DNA from: Auricularia sp. M13
Taxonomy: Eukaryota; Basidiomycota; Agaricomycetes; Auriculariales; Auriculariaceae
Assembly (NCBI GenBank): GCA_037042915.1
Contig: CM073196.1
Location: forward strand, 2,170,001-2,234,000
Length of the DNA stretch: 64,000 bases
Direction of reading: 5' to 3'
The position numbers and the translations under genes were made by a program. Shown piece after piece: positions 11,782 to 23,356 of the stretch; positions within the stretch are counted from its first letter, which is position 1, and every line of letters begins with the position of its first letter. Under the pieces are notes generated by a model. That model was not told the origin of the DNA. It saw only the letters and a program-made list of their open reading frames with translations, and ran no database searches.

Positions 11782-14088
11782 ATGTCTATACAACTCAGCG
11801 AAGGAGTCATTGCACGGATGTGCGACGCAACGAACGTCGTCGCAGGGTCCGGCCTGGCCAGCGTGTCGGAGGACTCGAGTATGGCAGCAAACGAACAAGA
11901 GCCCGTGCTGCAGGTCGTGCAAATCAAGGAAATTGCGTCGAGCAAGGCTGGGTCGACGGCGAGCAACCGCCGTCGCGGGTTGGTCAGCGACGGGAAAAAC
12001 TACGCCCCGGTCATGTTCACGACCCAGCTCAACGAGGCGATCGAGAAGGGCGAGTTGACCAAGAACACGCTCATCCGCGTCAAGAACATGACCTGCAACA
12101 CCATGCAGGAGAAACGGTGGGCGAGCCAGCCCCGGAGATGATTGCCTTTATTGACGCGCCGCCCCCTGCAGCCTCATCGTGCTCCTCGAGGTCGAGGTCA
12201 TCGATACGCTGGACCACAAGATTGGAGAGCCGAAGGGCGTCGACAAGGATGGCGTCGCGGCCGCGAATGCCGGCCAAGAGGGCAAGCCAGAGTCATCTGC
12301 CTCCGCCGCACGCGCCGCCCCGCAACCAGCCCCCGCTCCAGCCCCCGCTCCCGCTCCTGCCCGCCCGCAGCAGCCGGCCGCGCCGCCCCCCGCTGCGCGC
12401 ACCGGGCCCGCCCCGCCCGTCTATCCCATTGAAGGCTTGAGCCCGTACCAGAACAAATGGACCATCCAGGCGCGCGTCACCAACAAGTCTGAGATGAAGA
12501 CCTGGTCCAATAACAAGGGAGAAGGGAAGCTTTTCAGTTGCACCTTCATGGATCAGACCGGGGAAATTCGCGCCACGGCCTTCAACCAGGTTGCAGAGGA
12601 CCTCTTCAACAAATTGCAGGAGAACAGGGTCTACTATGTCTCTAAAGCTCGCGTCTCCATCGCCAAGAAGAAGTTCTCTAACCTCCCCAACGAGTATGAG
12701 ATCACGATGGACAAGAACACTGAGATCGAAGAGGTCTGTCATCCTCAATTGGCCGTTTCGATGTCACATATTGTTAACACTATGCAGGTTGTCGACGACT
12801 CCATGGTCCCGCTCCAGAAGTACGATTTCAAGTCTCTGAAAGAACTCGAGAACCTCAACAAGGATGATATCTGCGGTTCGCCACAGACTCTGACCACCCT
12901 CTCGTGCTTATACTCGAGTAGATGTCATCGCTGTCGTCAAGGATGTCGGCGAGAGAGGCGAAGTTCAGACGAAAGTCACGCAACGCAATCTCTCCAAGCG
13001 CGATTTGACCATCGTGGACCAAACTGGGTGTGCAGTCCGCCTGACTTTATGGGGAAAACAGGCGGACAACTTCGACCATACCGACAACCCTGTAGTTGCC
13101 TTCAAGGGGGTCAAGGTTGGCGACTACGGAGGAGGTTCGTTCTTTCTGTCGGCTTTTCCGCCAGTCACACTGCTTATTGGCGTGCAAGGTCGCACGCTTT
13201 CGCTTCTGAGCTCCGGTTCAATGCAAGTTAACCCGGACTTGGAGGAGTCCCATCGCCTGAGAGGCTGGTGAGCGACGTCTCGCAGCCGTCAGTTGTGGTC
13301 TTCGTTCTCATTGATTGGCAGGTTTGACGCGAAGGGCAAGGACGTGGAGTTTCAGGCGTACAGCACCGGGGGCGGCGGCGGAGGCGGCGGGCCTATCAAC
13401 CGGCTCGAGGCCAAGTTTCTCCATGATGTTCGCGAAACCAACCCGCCCGAGGACAAGCCTGTCATGTTCGTCACGCGCGCCGTAATTGTGCACTTGAGGG
13501 CCGACGAGAAGATGTGGTACATGGCGTGTCCTTTCCCCACCTGCGGCAAGAAGGCTACCTCCATCGGCGGCGAGGTTACGTGCGACGCTTGCGGCAGGAA
13601 AAGCCCGGAGCCATCTTACCGGTGGGCCCCCCATCTCCCTTTACCCCAGTGGCTCTATAGCTGACGTGCAATCCAGTTACATGATCAGCCTCGCTGTAGC
13701 CGATGCCACGAGTCAATGTTGGCTCACCGCGTTCAATGATGCTGGGCAGCTTATCCTCGGCATGGATGGCAACGCACTCCACAAGTTGAGGGTTCGTTCG
13801 TCCACCTTTTGCCTGAGAGAATCAATCGCTGAGAGTTGCTGTACAGGATGAAGACCAGGCGGCCTTCAACAACGCCGCCAAAAAGGCTGCGGGCAAATAC
13901 TACACATTCTTGTGCCGGGCCAAAACCGAGACCTACGAGGTGAGCATGATGCTTCACTGAACCGAAGGGTAGCTCAGACTATTTTTCTGTAGGGGCAAAC
14001 GCGCACGAAATATACGATCAGCCGCCTACAGCCTCTGGACTGGAGGCAGGAGATCGACGATTTGGAGAAAATCATCCTACAGTACTGA
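11782..14088 (+). CDS. RFA1: Replication protein A large subunit (RPA70)
   Basis: Largest subunit of the single-stranded DNA binding complex used in replication, repair and meiotic recombination. Starts MSIQLSEGVIARM. Exon 1 encodes the N-terminal OB fold (DBD-F). A Pro/Ala-rich linker follows (about 12.30-12.42 kb), then DBD-A (PYQNKWTIQARVTNKS, KLFSCTFMDQTGEIRATAF), DBD-B (TIVDQTGCAVRLTLWGKQA) and DBD-C with a zinc-binding C-x4-C ... C-x2-C pattern (CPFPTCGKK, CDACGRK). It ends RQEIDDLEKIILQY. Introns are short GT-AG, for example 12117-12171. A run of eight glycines lies just before DBD-C. All family domains are present and the gene looks intact. Confidence 0.95.
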
Positions 14089-14295
14089 GCACTTGGTTAC
14101 CGGTCACCTCGATTAGCTTGATTGTTGGCGTTTGTATTGTACAGATTCGGTTTGCAAATGAAGACTGACTGGGAGAGATGTCGGAGTGCCGGTGTGGCGT
14201 CTGGACGCGACAATGTGGTTGAGTTTGAATGAGCGCGTTTCGCGTTTGATCCGAGAAGTGTGAGTTGAACGTCTACCACTGCATTCTGGCCGATC

Positions 14296-14749
14296 ATGGC
14301 GGGCAAGCGTCTCGACGGCAAGCCGAGCCTGGACGACTACGCTGAGAAGTAGGCAGGATTGCGGGCGATGGGTTGGGGAAGCTGACGTGGGCTGGGCACA
14401 GGATCCACTACTCTGAGCGGTATTCAGACGACAAATACGAGTACCGACACGTTATTCTGCCCAAGGGCATGCTCAAGTGCCTGCCCAAGCAGCTGTTCTC
14501 GACGGACGACCCGAACGTGCTGCGGCTGCTGACGGAGAACGAGTGGCGCGGGATAGGCATCACGCAGAGCCTGGGCTGGGAGCACTACGAGGTCCACGGT
14601 GCGCAGGGCTGGGCTGGCGCGCGTGGCACGCGATACTGACCCGTCCGCCAGCGCCCGAGCCGCACGTGCTGCTGTTCCGACGCGACAAGGCCTTTGACAT
14701 GAACGCTGCGATGGCTGCCAGGGCGTCCGGGGCGTCGCGCAAGAAGTAG
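14296..14749 (+). CDS. CKS1: Cyclin-dependent kinase regulatory subunit Cks1
   Basis: Small adaptor that binds cyclin-dependent kinase and phosphorylated substrates in cell cycle control. Three exons: [18 protein letters not shown], then [20 protein letters not shown] with the conserved [16 protein letters not shown], then [11 protein letters not shown]. Introns are 14349-14401 and 14599-14651. The anion-binding and hinge motifs (SERY..D..YEYRHV, HxPEPHxLLFRR) are all present, and length (about 115 residues) is typical. The C-terminus adds a short Ala/Arg/Lys tail. Confidence 0.96.
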
Positions 14750-14936
14750 GGCTGGGGCTCGCGTGCTCGTTGCTTTGGATGTTGCTTTCTCTCTCTGTCA
14801 GGTCTCTCTCTGTCCGTCCCGTGGCCTCCCCATTGTAACACGATTTTCGCATTTTTTAATCCGGCGGCTTGCGGTGGTTGCGCCGCCCGCGTTGAGCCGA
14901 GCATTCCCTGAACCTGAACCTCGATTATCGTTTCCC

Positions 14937-17900
14937 ATGCGAGGCTCGTTCTCCCCGCCGCCGCCGCCGTCGTCCGCGTCGTCCGCGTTTGGGGCGCGTA
15001 TGCCACGCAGCGTCGTCACGAGCCTTGCCATCCATGGCCATGCGAAGCCCGGCGAAGACGGCGTGCGCGTAAAGATGTATCTGAAGGCACGCGCGCCACA
15101 CTCGCCCAGATGATGCCGCTGCTGACGGCCCCGTGCCCAGATTGCGCTCACCGCAGAGCACACGACGATGGGCCTTGTGCCGCTCTTCCCAGGTGCGTCG
15201 TTGTGCTCGCTTGCGCCGCAGGCGGTTCGCTCACCGCGTCCCTATTGTTACCACTGCACAGAAGAGAACTCGATCCGTATATTGCAGTATGCCGTCCACC
15301 CGCTCGACAGCGCCGGCGCACCCTACGCCGGCGGGCCCAAGGCCAACAGGCTGCTCAAGCGCGCGTCCAGAGCGTTGCAGCTGCCGTCAGAAACGACCAA
15401 GTCCTACCTTGACGCGCTCGTAATGTCTCCCGGGGCCGGCTATAGCTCCCGGCGCTCAGGAAGCATATACCAAACGACCGCGTCGCCCTCCAGCGCGTCT
15501 CCGCCGCCGCCCTTGGACGTTATCCACACAGGTTCAATCCAGGTTTCCAATTACGCCGTCTGCTTCGTCCTGCCCAAGCTCTGGCCGCGCGTCGGTGCTG
15601 AGAGCGAGAGCGACGACTTCATGTCGCGCACTACCCCTCTGAGTGCCAGCCGTGCGCGCCGTTCCTCCGTCGGTGGCGACAAGAAAGCGTTTCGGTTTAT
15701 GGCTGCGATCGAGGTCGTGGTCCCTTTCCTCAGCATGCCGCCACGGTCTCCATACCTAGTGAGTCTGCGTTCAGCATGCACTCCCAGCTCGCTGACACCC
15801 ACGTTTCAGCTCTCCATCCCGCTGCCGAAGTGCTTGAGCAACAAACTCCAGCTCAAAATATTTGGTCCGCCTCAATCGGATGCTCTGGCACACGAGGACG
15901 ACGTACCACGGTGGGACGTGACCACCGATCCCGTGGTGCAGCATAGAAATTCTTCCCTTCAGTTACCAGCTTCATCGCGGTATGGGCATGTTGCCGACGA
16001 CGAGGATTTTTCCGACGCAAGCGAGACCAATGTCCAGACAGAGACTGGGCTGGTTGTCATACAGGGCGCATTCCCGAGGTGAATAATCTGTTAGAAGAGT
16101 GCTATTTGCCTGCTGAGTCCGTTGGCAGTACCGACCGATTGCGGATACGCTGGGCCCAGGCGCTTAACGACGCGGACACGATACCACTGGACAACTGGCG
16201 TCGTGCATCCTGTTCGAGAGTCAATGCCAAGCTGAAAATCTTAGTGTTGGAGGCACTGAGGGAACCAGATAGCCTTGCGCAATGTGATGCGTTGAGGCTA
16301 GGCATCGAGTATTCCGCCGATTGCCTCGGTGTTGTTCACCCCGGCGTAGCGACCCGCTTGGCCATGGACGTTATGCTCGATACAAAGCAGCAGACCGTGA
16401 CCTGGGCATATCCTTCAGAAGGATCTCCCGGTGGCAGGGTGGCCGCTACCTGGAACGTTACCAGCGAGAAGGGCTTACTTGGTTTTGATGTGGGTGGAAA
16501 CTCACCGACCACCCCGCTGGTGCTTTCTCGACGCACATCCGCCTCGTCATTCGACTCTCCCTCAATCCCAGGGTCTCCCGCTTCGTTCGAAGACCGTTCG
16601 ACTCGCACGCGGAAATCGAGTATTCCCGTTCCTTCGGCAATAGCTTCCTTGCTCAATGTTCCTTTGCCCCTCGAAGCCGTGTCGGACTACTCGTTCGAGG
16701 CTCAGCCGCACCGGACATCTTCCTTGTCGTCTTCAGTTCCATCATCAGCCACTGGTTTATCACAGCTGACGAGTGCCAACGAGCAACAGGATGTCATTGC
16801 AATGTCCATATCCAGCCCCGCACATCGTATCTCATTGCATATCGACATGGATGAGATCCTGCCGAAATCACGGGCGGAGGGCAGCAATTTTTCGTACTCG
16901 ATCAACGGCGTCGTAGATGTGCGGATGAAGATGCAGCCAGCTCCTTTCAGCTCCGAGTCGTCCCAAACCGACGACGACCCTATGGAGTCGCTCAGAAGGG
17001 ATTGTGGAGCTGCCCATCTTCCATATGTTCGGGGTCCCCGAAGCGGATGAACACATCCAAGTTCAGGTTGTCTCCAACATCCAGGGTGTTGTGCTATCGT
17101 CTGGCGGTACATCGTCTTCGGCAAGCTCAAGCAAGGGCGCCACGAAGCGGTCGCTCAAATTGGGGCTGCTAGTTGGGTGCACCAAGGATGCTCAGCTCAG
17201 CTACAAGCAGTATGTCGCACCCACAACGCCCGTCCCCGTACGCAAGGAGTCGACTTTCTCCTCAATGGACTCTCCGCAGCCTACTAATGGCGTGACGGAC
17301 TCGATGCAGCTGCGCATGCCGAAGCTTCCATTTGCCGGAACGCCTTTGCAACGCGAGGAGAGCGACCCTCTAAGCGCCTTGGACACAGGTCGCTCGTCCG
17401 CATCGGCGTCCGTCGTGGCTACGTACGACATCATCCCATGGGTGCACGTGTACGTCGAGCCCTTACCGGCGGCCGCTACACAAATGCGCGCCCACGCGGT
17501 GAGGGTGCGTATGCCAGCCGCCGGCATCGACACAAGCCGGCTTGAGTTTGCGCTGAAGACGCGGGCTGTGGCGGACGAGGAGAAGGACAGCCCGCTCGAG
17601 GTTCATGTCGTCTATGCATCTGTCGGAGGGAGGCCCCTCGAGACGAAGGTGCTGCATGGCCGGACAGCTGAACCTGGTGCCGTGGCGTTGTCGGATGGCG
17701 CGGATGCGACGTGGATCACAGTCTTCCTGGGCTCTACGACTGGGGCGGTCGCGGACGTTGAGGTGCTCTACACTATCACCCAGGCAGGGACCACGGAGAG
17801 CCGAACCGATGATATACTCGCGGTTATCCCGCCCGATGGTGCCCTCTGTGCTGCGGTACTGCCATGGTTCTATTTGCCCGTGGGTTATATGCGAGTGGAG

Positions 17901-18559
17901 GTACAAGAGCCACCGGGTAAGTGCTATGAGTACAATTATTCTCAAAATGCTCATGCACGCGTAGGATATCGCATTAAATCCATAGACTCGAACATGAAAT
18001 CGCTGGACGACCAACCAGCTCGGTCATGACGCGGTATTCGCTACCGTGTAAGTTCAAGCCGCAGCTGTCCATCTGCTTGGTCGAAGAAACGTCGATCCCA
18101 AGTCGCGGCTCGTGGATGAAGATCCTCTTCGTTTTATCGTGGCTTATCACTGCGTTCGCCCTATACATGGTCTATGTGCAGCGTACGCACATCGACGACT
18201 TGCGCGCAGTGATACTAGGCACTGGCTCTGCTCGAGCTGCGCGATTCGTGGACAGCGGCGCGAGCTTTGCATCGGAGACGGCGACGAGTCCTGGTCACAT
18301 CCACATGCCGACATTCAAAATCCCGCCCATGCGCGAACGACAGCAGACCGGACGTGAGGGAGAGCGTGCGCCTGTCGAGACTGGACTGGGTGTCGTCGAA
18401 CGCGTGCGACACTCGTTGTCACTGCGGCCTGACGACCTGCGCAACATTCTAGCCGCCTTTTCCACGACAGCAGCAGTGGAGGCGCTCAGCCGGTTGCTGA
18501 CGAGCGCCATGAAACTCTTACGACGTGTCATGCACTACCCACTACCAGTGGACGACTAG
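14937..18559 (+). CDS. Large conserved-looking membrane-anchored protein of unknown function
   Basis: I do not recognise the family. The start is either ATG 14937 or 15000. The first exon ends VKMYLK at 15086, a GC-AG intron (15087-15140) follows, then IALTAEHTTMGLVPLFP. The long central part is Ser- and charge-rich with beta-rich blocks (SNYAVCFVLPKLWPRV, RFMAAIEVVVPFLSMP). Near the C-terminus one strong hydrophobic segment (WMKILFVLSWLITAFALYMV, about 18114-18175) is followed by a polar tail, suggesting a single-pass membrane protein with a large N-terminal part and no obvious signal peptide. The reading frame breaks near 16073 and 16998 and again around 18000. The first two are repaired by one C more and one G less. 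The long uninterrupted exons and residue bias support real coding sequence. Confidence 0.7.
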
Positions 18560-19441
18560 CTTGACCTGACGCTTCTTTTCTTATGTTTTCCTGGAGGGCC
18601 TGATTTACTCATTTTCACACTAGGACGGGTAGGTAGATTATGTAGCACATCACGTTGTATTGCAGGACCTATCGATAAACCATGATTATCTGCGCATGTA
18701 AACCAAATGAGCACGACCTGGCAATGAGACGGGGAGGAAAAAAAACGCGTTGGCATGTGGTCAGCCTCGCCTTGACATCCTCACTCGCACCCATTGTTGA
18801 AAGCACGACATGAAGTCGCGTCGCAAACAGGGCCAAGCGCGCACGCGATGACTTGGGTACGTGCTGACTACCAGAGATATCCATCATATATGCAACGAAC
18901 TGCGTATTCCAAGACTAGCAAAGGACAGGAGCACTCACACTACAGATATACAAAAGCATTCGGAGGAAGGAGAGAGGATGTAGGCATTAACCAGGTGGTC
19001 CTGCTTCATCACACCTCGACCGGAGGGAGGCGCATCAGCGAGAACTGTTTTTGTGAAGCCTAAGGTTCGCTCTGCGACGTCTGTCTGGGCATGCGACGCG
19101 TGAAGAACGGCCGTGGAGGCCAGCGCGATACAAGCAATTTGGGCGTCGGTGAAGTTTGTGAAAAAGCACATTTTCCGCGCCGCGGGTTTATAACCCTTGT
19201 CCCACTTTAGGGCAGGTCGCGGATCGCCCGGATGCTAAGTTCACGCTGCAACTGCCAGTGCACGGTACGAGCCACGGGCGGCCGACCGCTGCCCCATTGC
19301 TCCTTAACAAGCCTGATGTTGAGAATAGGCACACTTGACGAACAATTTTCTGCAAGGTATGGACGCGGCGTCTAACTGAGTTCAGAACGAAAGTTGGGGC
19401 CCCGCAAACAGCCGAAGACATCTCTTCCAGCTTTCCTAACC
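18560..19441. other. Intergenic spacer, 0.9 kb, no secure gene
   Basis: Only short open frames occur. The best is 18935-19171 on the minus strand (78 residues, starting MCFFTNFTDAQIACIALAS), which could be a small secreted or regulatory peptide but has no supporting homology that I can see. Confidence 0.4.
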
Positions 19442-20776
19442 ATGACTCGCCGTCTTTACCTTGGAAGTGCGTTCCCAGCTCAGTTCAGGCGCATCGGCTG
19501 ACCGCGTACAGGGCTCCCAACTGACGTGCGCTCCGAGGACGTTCAAAAATTCTTCGATGGCTATGGCCGTATCGTCGACTGTCGTGTCATGACAGGTGGG
19601 CTTTGTCTGCGTATACATGATCGCCTGTCTTACGACGTGCTCAGGCTTTGGTTTCGTCGAGTTTGAGAGCTCCAAGGTTGGGAAAGATGATCAGAAAGAT
19701 CGCCGAAGCTGATTGGTGTTAGGACGCGGAAGAAGTTGTCCAAGTGTTCAACGGCAAGGCCTTCATGGGAGCTCCGTACGTGCGACTGTTCAGGCGCCCT
19801 TCGCGTCTCATCAGCTATAGAATTCTCGTGGAGTTCGCCAAGGATAACCGCCCTCGCCGTGACGAAGACCGTGGCTACGGCGGGTGCGTCTATTTCGTCC
19901 GAGATGGCGATGGCTTCTCATCGGGCGGATGCAGAGGTGGAGGTGCCTATCCTCCGCGCGCGAGGCGCCCACCGGGCGTTCGCCTTATCGTTAGCGGAAT
20001 TTCGCGCGACACTAGCTGGCAGGTGCGACGGTCCACCATTTTCACTCTCCTTCGTGGCCCGCGTTTGTCTCCGTCGATGGCGGAGGATGTCCCTGGTTTT
20101 CCTCGGTGTCGCGAACGGCGGGACGTCTCATTTCTATTCGGGGACCTGGGCTTTTCTCCGACTCCTGCTGTCACTTTTGCTGTTGGGGGCCGTTCTCGTT
20201 CGGACACTTCCTGACCCCTCGCGTTGGCCAATAGGACCTCAAGGACTTCGGGCGCGAGGCTGGTAATATCACCTTCGCTGACATCGACAGGGACGTGCCC
20301 GGTCAAGGGTAAGCATATCGCATACTGTCGAAATTTTCAGTCTGCTGACATAACCTTCCAGCGTCTTGGAGTATATGAGCCGCGACGACGCAGAGCATGC
20401 CGTCAAAACCCTGGACAACAAGGATCTTCGCGGCCAGCCCGTGAGAGTGGCGCTGGCCACCGGCGACGAGGTGTGCACTCTTTCCTTGCCTTCGTCACAG
20501 TGATAGTAATCCATCCTCTAGCGCGGTGGATTCGACAAAGGTCGTGACCGTGATGACCGCTACCGCGATGACCGTGGTGGATACCGCGGTGGACGTTCTC
20601 GGTCTCCTCCTCGTAGGGACCCGTATGATCGTGACCGTCGCCCACGCTCGCCTCCGCGCCGCGACAGGTCTCCGGTTAGGGACTATGACCGGGACCGTTA
20701 CGATGATAGGCGCGGTCCCGACTACGACCGCCGCAGGGATGACCGCAGGGACGACAGAGGCAGGAACGGGTATTAA
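19442..20776 (+). CDS. SR-type RNA-binding protein with two RRMs and an RD/RS tail
   Basis: Pre-mRNA splicing factor of the SR family, comparable to SRSF4/5/6 and fission yeast Srp2. The first RRM starts MTRRLYLG (RNP2-like) and has FGFVEFES (RNP1) after an intron. A Gly-rich hinge leads to the second RRM (VRLIVSGISRDTSWQ, then DLKDFGREAGN), the SWQDLKD signature of SR proteins. The second RRM ends VRVALATGDE. The tail (20523-20773) alternates Arg with Asp, Tyr, Gly and Ser-Pro. At least seven small exons are joined by GT-AG introns. The coding frame in the tail differs from the longest open frame there, but the spliced frame is continuous to the stop at 20774. Confidence 0.88.
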
Positions 20777-21238
20777 GTCCGGCCACAGGTATCCAAAATG
20801 TCGGCGTGTCGACCCTCCCTCGAAAGTGTCTCGTTGTTTCCGCTAGGCCGCCCGGTTTCCGAAATCTTGATTCGTTGTGGTCCGTAGTTTGGCATGGTCA
20901 GCCCGTGGGATACGCACTGGTACCGATGGTATACGCACTGGTACCAATGGGACACGCACTGGTCCCGAGTACGAAATTGGTGTTAAGGCGAGACACCACA
21001 AGCCACCTCAGAGCAAATAACGGTCGGCGCGACCTGGTACCCTGTGGGCGGTCTGCCCAGGCAATTGCGTCAAGCGGAATTTTGCCAGTCGATACCTTGG
21101 AAGTTCACGCATCAGGTGGAACCAGCGTAAACGCGCGGCGCCCGCTTTGCTTTTGCCTGGTATATCCGATTTGCAAGAACAGCACAGAGGTGAGTATCAT
21201 CCATAGCCAATGTAGGTACATCCACAATAAAGTCACAT
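20777..21238. other. Intergenic spacer between convergent genes
   Basis: No gene seen. It holds the 21 bp tandem repeat at 20910-20968 and the presumed 3' UTRs of the SR-protein gene and the tubulin cofactor E gene. Confidence 0.6.
20910..20968. repeat. 21 bp tandem repeat, nearly three copies
   Basis: The unit ATACGCACTGGTACC plus six bases occurs at 20910-20930 and 20931-20951, with a diverged partial third copy at 20952-20968. It sits about 135 bp past the SR-protein stop codon. Confidence 0.9.
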
Positions 21239-23267
21239 TTATACTGCGACAAATCCTATGCGGGACCCTTCCTCGATATCCCACCAGTCGAGCTCGCGCT
21301 CTCCTTCCATCTCTAGCGAACCCGTTCCTTGATCACCCTCGATGAACATCCACAGTCGGAGATCTTTGGATTGTGAGATCTTGAATGCCTTTTTAACCTT
21401 AGCCTTGAATGTGCGTAGGTTCATGGTCCGCAGGACGCGTAGAGACTGCTGCAGCGGTGCCTGTGGTAGACCGAACTTGTCGGGAACTGTGTCAAGAGCG
21501 AGGACCAGGACGGCTGGAATCATGCGTTAGTTGGTAGCGCTGTACAACACTTTCCACGGCTGCCGCGCACAGACGAGCTTCCCACTGAGCCTTGTGCTTT
21601 CTGTTTCCTTGCTTTGACCAGGCGCGCCATACTCTGCATCATACATGTCAGCCGACAGTGGTGCGAGATAGATCACCAACTCTGGCAAAGGTCGTTCCAT
21701 CGTGGATGATCACGAAGGAGGGCTTCGGAACTCTTGTAGCCCTGCTTTTCTACTACAGACATATAGTACAGCTCTGCGTCTTGGCGTTTATGCGGGGAAA
21801 CCTAGCAGATAGGTGAGCTCTGCCTGTGACTGTGACCAAGTATTCAACACGAACTGCTGTCCCGTTCAAGTACTCGAGCGTCGGTAGTCTGGTGATAAGA
21901 AATTGGGCTGCGTGTGGTGCAGCTATCGACGTCAAACGGTTAGAAACAGAAACCATAGCAAAAATGGACATGCCTTCTACGACAGGATTTTGTCCGATGC
22001 TCAATGACTTGAGCTCCGGCAACCAAGCAGACAGTGCGTCGACGTCTGACCACGATTCCAACTTGTTGTCTGCCAGGGACAGGTGGTGGATAGTTCTGAG
22101 AGGGACGTCCCCTGCACCGGGTTGCGGTATGTGTGCGATGGAATTCGAGGTGACGACGAAACGGGACAGACTATTGCACGTTGTTAGACAGAGGCGATAG
22201 TCTCTCCGAACAAGGTCCTTACTGAGGCAGGACGTTCAAGGCATGCATAAGATCGGGCCATGATTGAAATTCGTTTGCATCCACATTGACAACCTCTAGA
22301 TGTGGACACAATATGTCACGGGTTGTGGTCAGAGATTTTAGCCGATTGTAGCCAAGCTGGATCTCTCGAAGATCTGGTAATGACGGCGAAAGCAAAGCAA
22401 ACTAGGATATCCCTGGTATGAGGGCGCGCCGACGCTGTGCAGGAGGACCACGAACCTGATCCCATGTTACCAACGTTCCGTTCAGCCATAGTTCTCGAAG
22501 CTTTGCGAACGCAGTCACGCGCAGCGGCTCTGTGAGAGGTCGTAGGCGGTTATAACTTGCGGCCGAAGATGAGGGAGTGCGAAGCGCGAGTAATATTGTA
22601 CGAACTTCAGCGACAAAGACTGCAGGCTGGGCAAGTGCGCCGTGATAGCCACAACTTCATCCCAAGTCGGCAGGAGATTGCGCGTAAGATCGAGCCCACG
22701 GAGGGCTGCGTATCGAGATATAGCAAGTCCTTCCTGTGTTGGCACCGGGACTTACAAGGAAATTTATCGTGGAGGTCTTCCGGACGACCAGCTTTCGCAA
22801 CTGCCTGGCCGTCCAAGCTCACCTCACGCAAGCGAGCAAAGTTGGACAATTTGCTGCGAATCTTATTGAGGTTGACAGCTTCGACTTCAATGGCACCATT
22901 GCTTGATCCAAGCGTGACCTTTTCTATGCCACCCGCTGGAAGCAGTGGTTCGTCGAGGTACTTGTCGAAGAACGCCTCGAGGAAGGTACGGCCGCGATTT
23001 ATGGCTGCAGTCTCGCGAATAAACGATCCAGAATTGGGGACGCTGTTAGTCCATTAGACGCAGAGTATACAGGACTGGATTCCCGACTGACGAACAGTGG
23101 AAATAGCGTACGCCGTCCTTGACGCCATCATGCTTGCCGCGCTGAGGATCGTCCCACTCGACGCCTAGCCAGACGCCTTTCGTGCCACGTACTTCTCCAG
23201 ACCATCGAACAGTACCGTAATGGTCATTCAGAGCTATCCGGTCGCCGGGCTGCAGCCTGGAAGACAT
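21239..23267 (-). CDS. Tubulin-folding cofactor E (CAP-Gly, LRR, ubiquitin-like)
   Basis: Chaperone that handles alpha-tubulin and helps form tubulin heterodimers. The N-terminus is MSSRLQPGDRIALNDHYGTV, followed by the CAP-Gly core GVWLGVEWDDPQRGKHDG and VRYFHC. The middle exons carry leucine-rich repeats (LRGLDLTRNLLPTWDE, LPELKSLSIGQNP). The last exon (21523-21239) is a ubiquitin-like domain ending ELDWWDIEEGSRIGFVAV. The CAP-Gly, LRR, UBL order is diagnostic of TBCE; TBCEL lacks CAP-Gly. Exon borders in the LRR part were not all resolved. It is divergent from the next gene with only 89 bp between starts. Confidence 0.88.
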
Positions 23268-23356
23268 GGCCGGATGAATGTGGCCCGGAAGCATTCCCGG
23301 CAACTTGGATTCGCTTTGCTCCTCGTCAGCAACGAGCGCCAGTTGACCGATTGTCG

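Noticed and set aside
20806-21345. 179-residue plus-strand open frame containing seven-residue repeats
   Set aside because: The periodicity comes from the DNA tandem repeat; no motif and no splice support, and it overlaps the end of the TBCE gene.
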